NCBI GenBank assembly: GCA_023078555.1
Contig: CM041202.1
Coordinates: 930,001-994,000, forward strand
From: Ulva prolifera
Lineage: Eukaryota > Chlorophyta > Ulvophyceae > Ulvales > Ulvaceae
Reading direction: 5' to 3'
Length of the DNA: 64,000 bases
Under the pieces are notes generated by a model that worked only from the letters and a program-made list of their open reading frames with translations, had not been told where the DNA came from and made no database searches. Position numbers and translations under genes: made by a program. The stretch's first letter is position 1; each line of letters starts with the position of its first letter. Positions 21,041 through 31,583 of the stretch are shown here, piece by piece.

Positions 21041-22051
21041 ATGTCAGCTGCAGCCGCAACAGCTCGAAACTCTCCGGATCGTGCGCTTTTGCACATGGAC
21101 GGCTCAGCACCACCAGTGGCCCCGAACGCAGTGATTCACTTTCACCGCCATCGCGTCTCTGATTCTGTGCTGCAATTCAATGCATGTGCAGTTCCCCACG
21201 GTTCACATACCCACACGAGTCTTCTATGGCGTGATGTGCTAAGCTTCTGGAACAGCTGTGACGTGCCCTTTATGGCTGCGTTCCTCCATGCGTTGAGATC
21301 CTGCGGCTTTGATGATTACTACTTTGAGTGCCCTCCGGTATCTGTCTCTGCAATGGGCCAGCGATTTGAATTTGCACTGGTCGATGCGCACAGGACTCTC
21401 GCCCGGCGCCGAGCATCCCCACTACAGTTCGACGACCACCTGCTCCGTGCGCAGAACCAGCTTGCCACAGTCTTCTACAACAATGGTAGGGACGCGCTGT
21501 TAGTGGTTCCAACTCCCGTTTGCGGCATCAAGACACGAGTTTACAGCCATCTAGCCAGCTTTGCGCGGGGGGCAGGTGGTGAGCAGCAGATGCAGCTGTG
21601 GCGGAGGGTCGGCAATGCACTTCAACGGGCCTTATCGGATCGCCCATACACCGCGCTGTGGCTGAATACGGATGGCGCGGCGGTGCCCTGGCTGCATGTG
21701 CGGCTCGATCAGCAGCCCAAGTACATGAAGTATGGCCCATATAGGTCACAGCCTGAGGACGACCGGCATTTTATGCGTTTAGGGGGTGGGCCGGAGCACC
21801 GTCGGCAAGGGCGCTCTGAATCAGATCAACCATTGCCAAACTTAAATCTGCCTCAGCTTGAGCTGCCTGTGCTTCAGCCGCGCTATGACACCGTGCAATG
21901 TGTGAGGAGGTCTGAAGCTCGCACAGCGGCGAGCCCGTGTACGCATGCTTGCGACCCACGACGCCGGAGCGGCATCTCTCGGCTACGGAATGAGAGTGAG
22001 GGAGCCCAACAACAGGACTGCGCAGGTACTTCAGGTGCCTCCACGTCATGA
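21041..22051 (+). CDS. DUF6940-like protein, copy B
   Basis: An intronless 336-residue frame from ATG. The domain spans about residues 45-240: LLWRDVLSFW, CGFDDYYFECPPVSVS, FEFALVDAHRTL, GRDALLVVPT, VYSHLASFARGAGG, LWLNTDGAAVPWLHVRLD, QQPKYMKYGPYR. The N-terminus lacks the lysine-rich stretch of copy A. The C-terminal 95 residues are hydrophilic, low-complexity and not conserved. The FYNNGRDALLVVP block replaces the FPNLGGDAMLVVP seen in copy A. Between-copy identity is moderate by eye, so the copies are not recent duplicates. Orientation differs from copies A and C. The function is unknown. Confidence 0.85.
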   Translation: MSAAAATARNSPDRALLHMDGSAPPVAPNAVIHFHRHRVSDSVLQFNACAVPHGSHTHTSLLWRDVLSFWNSCDVPFMAAFLHALRSCGFDDYYFECPPVSVSAMGQRFEFALVDAHRTLARRRASPLQFDDHLLRAQNQLATVFYNNGRDALLVVPTPVCGIKTRVYSHLASFARGAGGEQQMQLWRRVGNALQRALSDRPYTALWLNTDGAAVPWLHVRLDQQPKYMKYGPYRSQPEDDRHFMRLGGGPEHRRQGRSESDQPLPNLNLPQLELPVLQPRYDTVQCVRRSEARTAASPCTHACDPRRRSGISRLRNESEGAQQQDCAGTSGASTS

Positions 22052-24264
22052 ATGCCTGCCATGCAAAAAGTGCCATACTCATGCATCAGGGACGACTGCT
22101 AGCGCTGCTATAGCAGCCTGTGAGGCCTAAGGCTCACTGTTTACGATGCATGCGACACCTGCTATGATGTTTTTTTTTTTTGTGTCCACTGTAGTATGTG
22201 GCATAGGCACACTGCGACCGGCACGTGCTGGTGATCTGTGTCAAAACGGCTTTACTGGTGTTATCGCGAAGGTGCTGAAATACAGGGCATGCTTGTTCAG
22301 GCATAGCTATTGTTCCGTCCGCCACAAAATGTTCTGGAGTTGATATTGATATGACCGGTCAAATTCAACACTATGCACCGTAAGTTACGGTGCATGGCCG
22401 GAGCCAACGCCACCATCACTGGGGCGGTAGGCGGATGACATCTGCTGTGATAGCTGCAGCTGTGATGTACGTCACATGCACTCTGCCGTATGTGTTCCCC
22501 ATCATGCATGATGCAGCTCTTGGGACTGAGTGTGAATGGTTGAGACAGAGTAGGTCTGTGCCAATTGAAGTCGGAGGCCAGATTGACGCACGCTGTTGTA
22601 CATGCTCTCCATACATCGGTCTCTATATGATTTATATTAAGAACGTCCTGCCTCGTCAGCCAAGACACGGCCATTCGAAACCCAGATATCTCATATGCGC
22701 TACAGCTGTGATAATATAGCATATGTGCAGGGGGGCCGTCTGCACATCAGATGCCAGCGGTTCCAGCGAGTGTCCAGCGTCGTCCCCACCAGCTCCCGGT
22801 GTGCTTGGAAGAGTTAGTGGATAGAGTTGTTGCAAAGCAAGCTCGAGGATCAAGAAACTGCATGAGCAGGATCCTGTGACCAAAGGGCACGCGTGAGCGC
22901 ACTTAGGTTAACTTTTCTGAGAAGATTGTAACGTACGTCACGGTGGGTTGTTGACAATGTAGTGTTACAAGCCAGCTCATCCAGTTGTTGAGCAACTACA
23001 AGTGATGCAGCAGTTTGCAGACAGCGTTTAGTCGGTAAGAGAGATGCATGGTCCTTAAACCCCTAGGCCTGCGGGGCGCAACACATGTGGTTGAGGCCAA
23101 CGCAACCGGGTCTGCGGTTTTGTTGACCATCATGATGGGCCAAGTTCATGCAAATGTATACTGTACGAGCACGGGTGTGATGTGTTACAACAGTTCCCTG
23201 CAAGTTTAGTCGATAGATCATCATGACGAGTTCATCTGTGCCTGCTGTGGCTGTGCCAATCATTCAAGATAGTCCATTGTACTCAGAGGCTCTGTTTTGA
23301 GACATACACTGCATCTGAAAACTACATGGAATACTCTGCGGACTTCCGTAATTCTGTTCGATCATGAGTGCAATGCTGTTGCAGCGCTATAAACAGACAA
23401 ACGGCTACATATTGCAGTACTCCAACGTGTCTGACAGCTACAACGCCGCCTGTGACCATCTTCATCATTGAATATATCTTGACCATAGCGTCGAGGCCCC
23501 TCCTCGACTGGTGAGTGACGAGAGTGTTCTGTTACACGGAGATGCTGTAAGAGGCAGGGAGAATTCGGTACATAGAGGCACCCGGGGACCCCGGCCTGCT
23601 TAGTAAACACATGACGCAACCTCAACTGATCTGAACACCAATTGACCTGAACACCAACTGACCTGAACACCACTCTCAGGCTGGCACCGTTTCATTGCGC
23701 ACTACCATGTGCACAACGCATAGCTGGCATCTCTTCCGCTTACACATGGATATCGATGTGTGTGCACCCAAGCACGCCCGGCAATGCAGTACTGCAGGCA
23801 ATGCATACTAGTATGTGTGGCAGCATTATCGGAGGCTCAAGCTTCTGTTAGAGCAGATGTGCCAATCGTGCGCAATCGTACGCGTTTGGTCTCCTACGCT
23901 CCTCCTCAACACACGCAAGGTCTGTGATGCCAACGGCGCTAGCTGCCTGCATGCCACCGCACCATATGCATGAAAGCTGTAGCAAATGTACAGAAACACC
24001 ACAGATGCCGCAATAGCCAGCACCCACCCGGCCTGCAGCACCATGGCCCTCTTGCAGTCATATGCACGCAACGTGACTCAGAAATCCAACGCAAGTGACT
24101 TCTTTTGAACTTATGGTCAACGGAAGCCAATGAGGTTTGACAGCAACAACAGGTCTGATCATGAACACAAGCAGAGTTCAGGGCTGAACACTGAACTTGC
24201 CAGGATAGGTTCCCAATACTGGCGATTCATGCGCGAATTCGTACCTCGTCATGGCAGGCAGTGA
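22052..24264. other. No gene recognised
   Basis: Contains a 12-T run (22170-22181) and about three copies of a short CTGAACACCAATTGAC-like unit at 23631-23671. Short frames are not supported by motifs. Confidence 0.5.
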
Positions 24265-25341
24265 TCACAGCAGAGAGCCGCCGCGGGTCGCACAGCCCGA
24301 AGGCAGACTGTGGCCACGATGCGCGTGGGTAGCAAAAGAGTCGACCACCACATCAGGACATGCAGCCCTGTGGCCTGCTTGTGGCAAGAGGAAGGCACGG
24401 TGCTTGATATACTTGGGTTGCTGGTCAAGCCGCACGTGCAGCCACGGTACTCCCCGCCCGTCCGTGTTGACCCAGAGCATCCGTTCCGGGGTGACCTCCA
24501 GCGCGTGCTGGATCTCCTTGGCCACAATGCGCCATAGCTCTGACTGCTGACCGGCTGGAGCTGCGTTGACGAAGCTAGCCAGGTGGCCATACACAGCTGT
24601 CGTGGTGCCCGGATGCTGTGTTGGGGTGATCAGCTTCGCATCGTTTCCGAGGTTCGAGAATGCGGTCGCAAGGCGGCCGCGTGATTCGGCGGTGGCAAGG
24701 TGCTGGTGGAAGTCTGAGGGGCTGGCGGGGCGCCGGCGCAGGCTTCCGCCGGCATCGATCATCACAAACTGGAATGGCTTGTCCAGAGAACTGTGTGAGA
24801 CGGGGGAGCACTCCCAGAAGAAGTCTTGGAAGGGACAGGAGCAGAGAGCTTGATGTAGTTCTGTGCAGACGACTGGATCGAGTTTGGCAAGGCGGTCTAG
24901 CACTTCGCCCCAAGAGAGCGGCAGCCTGCTGGTTCTATCAAATGTGGAGCACTGCACGACTGCGGACGAGAGAGGGCACTTCACGATGTCAACCTCTGCA
25001 GATGGCAATGAGGCATTCTCTGTACCAGCAATCGCGGGCCTGATGCAGGCTGGGCCGGCAGAAGATGTCAGCTCGAAACTTCCAGCCGAGCTTGAGGTCG
25101 ACTCCACGTAGCCACCAGCTTCTCGGCGCCACCGTGGCCATCGCAGAGAATGGAGACACAGCCACGGACAGCAGCATGAAACCATTCTGAATGCACGACT
25201 CGGAGCTTGTGTGAGCTTGAGCATGAAGTTGACTAACTTCGCACACCACAACTTGAAGACGGCGCTGTTTGGAAGCATCAACCTCTGTAACCACCGACCA
25301 GAATCATGAATACTGTTTTGTAATACCAGAATTCGGATCAT
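24265..25341 (-). CDS. DUF6940-like protein, copy C
   Basis: The frame from the first ATG (25341) gives about 358 residues. The domain spans roughly residues 140-330: LPLSWGEVLDRL, CPFQDFFWECSPVSHS, FQFVMIDAGGSLRRR, FSNLGNDAKLITPTQHPG, VYGHLASFVNAA, LWVNTDGRGVPWLHVRLD, QQPKYIKHRAF. The first 130 residues do not resemble copies A or B. The true start may be further in, for example at the MVSCCCPW methionine, or an unseen 5' intron may be present. Copy C looks closest to copy A in the ECSPVS, NLG.DA and SLRRR blocks. Four family B inserts lie 0.1-0.8 kb upstream, as they do upstream of copy A. Confidence 0.8.
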   Translation of the reverse strand: MIRILVLQNSIHDSGRWLQRLMLPNSAVFKLWCAKLVNFMLKLTQAPSRAFRMVSCCCPWLCLHSLRWPRWRREAGGYVESTSSSAGSFELTSSAGPACIRPAIAGTENASLPSAEVDIVKCPLSSAVVQCSTFDRTSRLPLSWGEVLDRLAKLDPVVCTELHQALCSCPFQDFFWECSPVSHSSLDKPFQFVMIDAGGSLRRRPASPSDFHQHLATAESRGRLATAFSNLGNDAKLITPTQHPGTTTAVYGHLASFVNAAPAGQQSELWRIVAKEIQHALEVTPERMLWVNTDGRGVPWLHVRLDQQPKYIKHRAFLLPQAGHRAACPDVVVDSFATHAHRGHSLPSGCATRGGSLL

Positions 25342-25448
25342 GTATGGCACGCGTTGCAACCCGACGCAAGAGACAGGTGGCTCAACGCGACCTTAAGCTC
25401 AGCAGCGGCGCACTTCGTAAAAGATGGCTGCCCGTTGCATACATACGC

Positions 25449-26121
25449 ATGCGCAGGAAGCCATTTACAAAAGAGTGAACGGGAGAAAACAAACACTGAA
25501 ACCGAATCTCATCCGAATCAAATGCGCAGGAAGCGGACACAACCGGCTCCGAGCGCTCACGCACCGGAAATGCGCTTGAGTGCATGCACGTCCGTTCAGG
25601 TACAGCGCGCCATTTGTCTCCAGCATGCTATAGCTACATGTACAGCTTGTTGTCTGCGAACAGTCATGTGGCTGCCATGTCCATGAGATTACAAAAGAGT
25701 GAACAGGAGAAAACAAACACCGAAACCGAATCTCATCCGAATCAACAGCAACGAACACTATCTCGAGAGATACAAGCGCACACACTCCTCAGTCCGGCAG
25801 GATCGCGTCCTCCAGGCCCGCATCATACCGCAACCCCTGCTCCCGAGAGATGTCCATGAGATCACATCATGCCATGCATGTGTGGCATGCGGGCTGGAGA
25901 CAAATCAGGTTGGAGGTGTGTGAGTGTGTGTTGAAGTTGATCCGGATGAGATTCGGTTTCAGTGTTTGCTTTCTCCCGTTCACTCTTTTGTAATCAGGTT
26001 GGAGGCGTGATGTGGTCATGACGGCTGCATGCATGAGTGCTTGCCAAGTGCCGGTTCCCACAAGCCTCTGCTTGTCAAGTTACAAAAGAGTGAACGGGAG
26101 AAAACAACAGCCTCTGCTTGT
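25449..26121. repeat. Cluster of four family B micro-inserts upstream of DUF6940-like copy C
   Basis: All four have clear target duplications. (1) 25462-25521 (60 bp) between ATGCGCAGGAAGC copies at 25449 and 25522. (2) 25690-25849 (160 bp) between ATGTCCATGAGAT copies at 25677 and 25850. (3) 25921-25991 (71 bp, opposite orientation) between AATCAGGTTGGAGGTGTG (25903) and the same with one mismatch (25992). (4) 26076-26108 (33 bp) between AGCCTCTGCTTGT copies at 26063 and 26109. All share one end, CCCGTTCACTCTTTTGTAA in element sense, and differ in how far they extend from it. This is the pattern of 5'-truncated retroposition. Confidence 0.85.
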
Positions 26122-27778
26122 AGATTCCACATCAGTACATATGATCGCATCGCAGATATTGTCTCCACTGTCGTGCCATCATGTGACAGTTCGTCTCCGC
26201 ATTTTCTAGCTTGCGCTTACGACAAGTGTTGTCTCCATCGCTGTTGTCTAACGGAGTCGACGGGCTATTCGCATATGTTTTTTTTTTTTTTTTTTTTTTT
26301 TTCCCGCATATGTTGTGTTTTTCGCATATGTTGTGTTGGAGCTGCTATTGACATTAAAGTAGGAATCAATCCGTCACGCAAGCCGGCCATAGTGAGCTTA
26401 TGCCTTGAACTCCACAGCTCCTCCGCACACGTGCCACAGTGGATCACTGAGGAGCAGTCTACTGACGCTGAAGAAAGTTTATCTGTGCACATCCATCCTC
26501 CGGCCTAGGAGCTTTAAAGAATTCCCGGGTCACGCCATCGGGTTGTGAAGAAAGGAGGTGTCACAACAGAAGAACACCGAGGATTTGTATCTATACCTCA
26601 GGCTGCCAAGCTAACCATGTGCGTTCTGACGGCATTCATACTACAAAGGGGGGCCCCGCGGGCAGTGCACTAGTCAAGGGCTCATGGGCTGTGTTGTGGC
26701 TGTTTAGTCGCCACTTGTGGGATTAAGAATGCAGAGACAGATGGACAGCGACAGTTTGCCCCAGCTGGGCTGCATCCCCAGATCCAAGCACTTGCCTTGC
26801 AACTGGCTTGCAGCAAATGCACGCAGTCAGTTAGATGGTGCTGCCTTTCTGCATGCAGCATGATTCCACATTTCTGCGCATGCTGTCATCAAGGTCTGTG
26901 CCTGGTTGGAGGTTGTGATGTGCTTCCTGTTCTCTGCATGTTGCCACTTGCAATCATGTGCAAAGCGCATGCCAGTGAGTTGCAATTGCAATTGTCTCCG
27001 GAGGTGCCCCAGGCGATATCGATGCAGCTTGCGTGTACAATGAGATATTTTTTTTTGTTTGAGCAGCAGAGTTCACTTGTTTCTGTACGAGGTCGCAGGC
27101 ATCAGTGTTGCTCAGAGCTAGAACAAAACATCGCATGTACTGTGTTGCAAAGACAAACCTGTTGGGCAGGCAGCACCGCAGGCCACACAATGGCACCTCA
27201 CATCCACGCAACCATCTCCGATTCATGTGCTGTGTAGACATGCGGAAAAGCATAAGGCAGGACATGCTTTACCCGAAGTCGCTGATCACCTATTCAAAAG
27301 CGCGCATGTGTGCATGGTTTCATGTGTGGCCAGAGGCTGCATGCAGGTTTGTTTAACTGTCCGGAGGCCTAGGTCAGCACTTCAGCTGCGGCCAACTTAG
27401 AGCACTGCTGCGGGCAGCAGCGCTGTCAACGCACCTGCACATGCTGGTAGGTTGTGCAGACGGCATCTCACGATCGGCTTTTTGATGACTAGTATGTTGT
27501 GTGTGATGCTACACTTCCATGCTGTGGCATGTTCCTGGGTGGACAATTTGGTCTCGCAGCCGGCCTGACACAACAGTCACTGTAGCACTGGTCACTGTAG
27601 CTATCTGTCGCAGTACAAATGCACAAATAAACGGTGTATGAAACGCGAAGTAGCCAACCAATGGGCTGGCTGCGTTGCTGAGAACTGCAGGATATTGCCA
27701 CATCAGTCATTGATGACCTGTCTTGTCTTGACTTGAGATGGACGTGTAAAACACACCCAGGTAGAGTTGGAGACTGTG
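26122..27778. other. No gene recognised; poly-T run
   Basis: Contains a 25-T run (26278-26302) with CGCATATG on its left and two CGCATATGTTGTGT-like copies on its right, itself possibly a mobile-element scar. TGTCTCC occurs at 26160, 26230 and 26993. No supported coding region. Confidence 0.45.
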
Positions 27779-27919
27779 GTCAGTGTATGCCTGAGCATTC
27801 AATATATTGAACAATCAATATATATACTCACGCTGCCGTGGTCAGTGTATGCCTGAGCATTCAATACTCACGCTGCCGTGGTCAGTGTATGCCTGAGCAT
27901 TCAATACTCACGCTGCCGT
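27779..27919. repeat. 40-bp tandem repeat (three units) directly upstream of family X copy 2
   Basis: The unit runs from GGTCAGTGTATGCCTGAGCA to CACGCTGCCG. The first unit carries a 21-bp AT-rich insertion (27803-27825). The array ends 12 bp before the family X exon. Confidence 0.85.
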
Positions 27920-27931
27920 GCATTGTTGCAG

Positions 27932-28552
27932 ATGGGGAAGCAGAATTTCAGTGAGATCTACAAAGAAGCGGCGGAGGACGCCGGGGGCAGGCCATCAATC
28001 AAAATATCATCGGCGTGCGACCGGTTTGACCCCCGCGCAAACTACGCAGGCCTCATCATTTACCACACCTATGGGTCGTATCAATGGCGCCAGCGTCCGT
28101 GGCAGGGCGTCGCTGGAGGGTCCCGCGGGAGGGCGTTTTACGTGCTCATCAAGTGCACAGACTCATGGCCGCCGAATGCTCTGCAGGCGGCCGGTGAGGG
28201 CAGGGTGCACGACTACCTGTACCGGCAGTATTTCCAGATGGACTTCCGATCGAGACAGACCTGCTGTGGTGGCTTTGCTGTGCGGAGGGGGCACACGGTG
28301 TACAGCAGCGTGTATCTCAACATGCAGGGAGGCTCCGTGAAGGGCCTCCGGTGGCAGTCCGACGGCAGCAAGTACCTGTCCAAGCATGAGCAGGCACTGG
28401 TTGACCGTGCGGTTGCACTGTGGCGGAGCCGTGGCCCAGGTGCAGTGATTCAAGTGCCGGATGGCTTGCATTCTATACTTGCCGGGTTCACAATGGACGA
28501 ACTAGCCCTAAGCGTACGCAAGATGAACCTGGACGAGTGCTCTATTATGTAA
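27932..28552 (+). CDS. Family X protein, copy 2 (unknown function)
   Basis: A frame of 206 residues begins MGKQNFSEIY and ends DECSIM at a TAA. It is collinear with copy 1 over about 184 residues, keeping NYAGLIIYHTYGSY, QGVAGG, GRVHDYLYR, DFRS.Q.CC.GFAV and SDGSKY. The codons are GC-rich at the third position. TTGTTGCAG immediately precedes the ATG and looks like a 3' splice site, so this is probably the main exon of a split gene. The frame is also open upstream, where it reads through the tandem repeat. No enzyme or binding motif was recognised. The neighbourhood is shared with the DUF6940-like genes, but any joint function is speculation. Confidence 0.75.
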   Translation: MGKQNFSEIYKEAAEDAGGRPSIKISSACDRFDPRANYAGLIIYHTYGSYQWRQRPWQGVAGGSRGRAFYVLIKCTDSWPPNALQAAGEGRVHDYLYRQYFQMDFRSRQTCCGGFAVRRGHTVYSSVYLNMQGGSVKGLRWQSDGSKYLSKHEQALVDRAVALWRSRGPGAVIQVPDGLHSILAGFTMDELALSVRKMNLDECSIM

Positions 28553-30236
28553 ACGGTCCTCTCTGAATCTCACGCAGGCCGCACGGGAGATGTAGCTGTG
28601 ATGCACTCATGCCGTGTTGATTCTCAATTGCACCAGAAGTGCAGTTCTGGTACATTACGTGTGAGGCGACTGTTGCGGCGCGGAGTGGCTTACACCGGCG
28701 GCTGGACAAGGTGTGCGCTGGAATGTGTGCCACAGTGTGCTCGGGCCGGAAAAACAAGCAGGACTGGCTGATGCAGCGGCAGCTGTAGAATGCCTTGCCT
28801 GCGGTCACGGTGGCGTTACAAGGGTATCTCACAATGACACAGCTGCACAAGACACTTCTCATACGGCGGACAGGATCCTTCGGAAAGGCTGCAGAGCTGT
28901 TGTCGCCAGGTTGGCCTGAGACTGCTCAGCCACAGAGACTGGAGCGCAGACGGTCGCCAGACATGCTAGTGTGCGACGGCGCCTGGCATGGGCTGGGTAA
29001 GCACGAGAGGAGGTAATTCTGCGAATTTCCTATGGAATTTCCAGTGGAATAGGCTGGACGTGAAGGTTGGGGGCATACTGGCCTTAGAACAGATGCGGGC
29101 AACCGACGGGCAGCTACTGTGTGAGCCATGGAGTGGCAGGTGGTGAGGCTGGGCTGCCGTATTTTCATACTAAACCTTCTCAGGGTCTTGCATGGATTCA
29201 TCACAGGGGCATGTGCATGTTGTGAGTGACACCTGACACCGTTTTTCACAAGGTGAGTACGCAGTTCAGGGCGGCTGTTCAGTGTGTTGCAAAAACGAAT
29301 GAACACTGCAATCGCGGCGAGAACAGAGTGCAAACAAGTTTCTCAGCCGAGTGGCTGTAACAGCATTCTACGTGCAGGCCTGCGGAGGACATACTAGAGT
29401 GAGACAGCTGAGTCGCGTTCACAAGCAGCTGGGAGGCTGTTAGCTTGCTGCTCCTGTATCAATTACACAAGCAGATGTATTGAACAAAGACAACACACGC
29501 AATCGCTTGTCCATGATGCTGTGGCGTCATCTATGAGGACTTTCACCGATCAGTGCCTTCTCTGGACTGGACACAGGGCTGGGATGTGGTTGACCAAGTA
29601 CAAGTTGTGACGCAAGAAGCCATGCCGTGAGCTAGAGCCTTACAGCTGTCGAATAGGAAGTAGGCTACGTAAATCAGGCGTCAAGTCATATCCATGTATG
29701 CCTTGGGTGCAAGAGGCGGGTGTGGCTCCCAAGGTCAACGGAGCTGCAGGGAGCTGAGGTTACATCTATCGGAACTGTCGCGACACCACCAGACACCGCG
29801 CGGATGCTTAAAGTCAATAATGACCACAGCATTTTCTCCGGAGGGCATGAGACGTGAACAGCTATACGCACCTCGCTCAGCGGGACTGCAGACCTACGGC
29901 CCATGCTCGCGACGTTGGCCTGTTCGCGCTAGCCGCTATATATTTAGACAGTATCAAGAGATAGTGCAGCCTCGACGAATTTCAAGAGGGCGTTTTATGG
30001 TCATGTCGAAAGAAGCCACGGGCACACCTACGCCAGTGGCAGAGATGGTTCAAGAAGCCGCTTCTTGCTGCGGACAAAGACAGCTGAGCCGCCACACTCA
30101 CAGTACAGCTCTAATCAGGTTATAGAGCGTGAGTGCACCCGGGCTGTGCGTTTCGACTCGATGTGAGTGTCCTGTCGGCGAGACCTGCGGGGCGGTGTGC
30201 GGCAAGACGTGTGATACAGCGAGCACACGAGTGATG
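28553..30236. other. No gene recognised
   Basis: One 143-codon frame (29694-30125, +) lacks recognisable motifs. Nothing else supported. Confidence 0.45.
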
Positions 30237-31184
30237 TCATGGGCTTAAATTGTGACTCATGGCCAAGATGAGGAGCCCTCCACACAAGTATCCGGCAAGG
30301 CCACCCTTGCAGGGATGGTCGCATTGCGTGCAGGTGTAGCGCTTCTGCTGCGCAGGCTGTCGAGTCGCTGACCACAACAGAGGAACAGAAATCCTGGGAA
30401 TGGAGTGGCTCTTGCAGGTGGGAGGGATCGCTTCCGCCCGCTCCCGTGTCATGTCTCTTGCCATCTGTAAGGTGTCCAGGTGGCGGATGGCCGCGATGTC
30501 TATGCCCATGGCCAGTAGTGAACGATTCGGAACGTGTAGCTGTTGCAGACCAGCGGACCAAGCACTGTCTAATATTTCCTAGACTACAGCTGCACTCTTT
30601 GTCATCTCTTTGCGTCTTCAGCGGTGTGCGCTCCACAGGGATGGACGCTCGAAAAGCCAACCTTGTGGTGCCAACCGATGCTCCCCCCGTTACTGTGACA
30701 CACATCTGAGAATTGTTTGAGTAGTATTACATCACGCCGGATGCCGCTGACTGCGAGGGTTAGCGGGTGCGACTGCCAGGAACAGTTCCGAGCTGGTACA
30801 AGCCGCATTCCGCGCAGATGTCCGAGGTTGAAGCTGAAGCCTGTTGATAGGAGCGAAATGGCGGCTCTTGTGGAGTGAGACTCAGATCCATGCAACATGG
30901 CGTCTGGTAGTGAACGCAACGGGCGTCACCTACCCGCCACCGTGCCAAGGAAGCGCCGAGCTGCGTGGCGGCCGCGTGGCGCTGCTTCGCCTGTGGCACA
31001 GGCCAGCAGGTGCGCTGAACTTGCCATCTGTGATAATCTCCCCCCACACCTTGTTCCACGTTCCAGAATCATCGCCGTCAGCACATGCCCTGTAACATCT
31101 TATCACGTCGCCCATGTTGCGCAACTTGTCGCCTCGAGGCTCATGCATGTTACTACTCGTCGGATGTTTCGGCCGAAACCTCAC
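30237..31184 (-). CDS. Possible small multi-exon gene ending in a cysteine-rich zinc-binding-like exon
   Basis: The last part (30344-30237) follows an acceptor-like CCTGCGCAG and encodes QKRYTCTQCDHPCKGGLAG and a short hydrophobic tail before TGA. The CxxCxxxC spacing suggests a small zinc-binding module. Upstream on the same strand, 31184-31018 encodes a coding-like stretch (GTWNKVWGEIITDGKFSAP), and a donor-like CGG/GTAGGTGA lies near 30930. A middle block (about 30509-30400) reads RHLDTLQMARDMTRERAEA. The exon chain was not resolved and the blocks may be unrelated. No family recognised. Confidence 0.3.
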
Positions 31185-31583
31185 TCACTGTGGCACAGGA
31201 GAAGTCCTGACACTTTTACGGAGGTGACTGCTGCAAAAGTTGTGGGCACAGTACGCACTCTCATGACAACACGCATGACCACGATGCACATGTGTGCAGG
31301 TCCAGAGCACAGCGCCGCATGCTGGGGCCCTAGACTCAAGCTGTGGCTGAACATCAACGGGGAAGCTGCTCAGGTGTCTCTGGAGACCCTCATCAGGCAT
31401 TTTTTTCACACAGCATCACGCAGACCTCAGGCCTGCTTGTGAGAGCAGCTGAACAGAATCCACAGCTCTCTGCCGGAATCCACACCTCTGGCAGTCCCGG
31501 ACACCTCGCCCCACCACAGCATGATATCACTGCCAGCCTGCGATGGATCGCCACTGGGCGCCTTCCAATCGCAGACACATTTT
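31185..31583. other. No gene recognised, left flank of assembly gap
   Basis: No frame here continues the OSCA-type gene found right of the gap. Confidence 0.4.

Noticed and set aside
25690-25991. Inverted pair of family B sequences read as one 300-bp MITE
   Set aside because: Each half has its own, different target duplication (ATGTCCATGAGAT versus AATCAGGTTGGAGG-GTG), so they are two separate insertions in opposite orientation.
31330-31442. LWLNINGEAAQV, resembling the LWLNTDG motif of the DUF6940-like proteins
   Set aside because: The similarity stops after a few residues; no ECSPVS, LVVPT or HVRLD blocks nearby.
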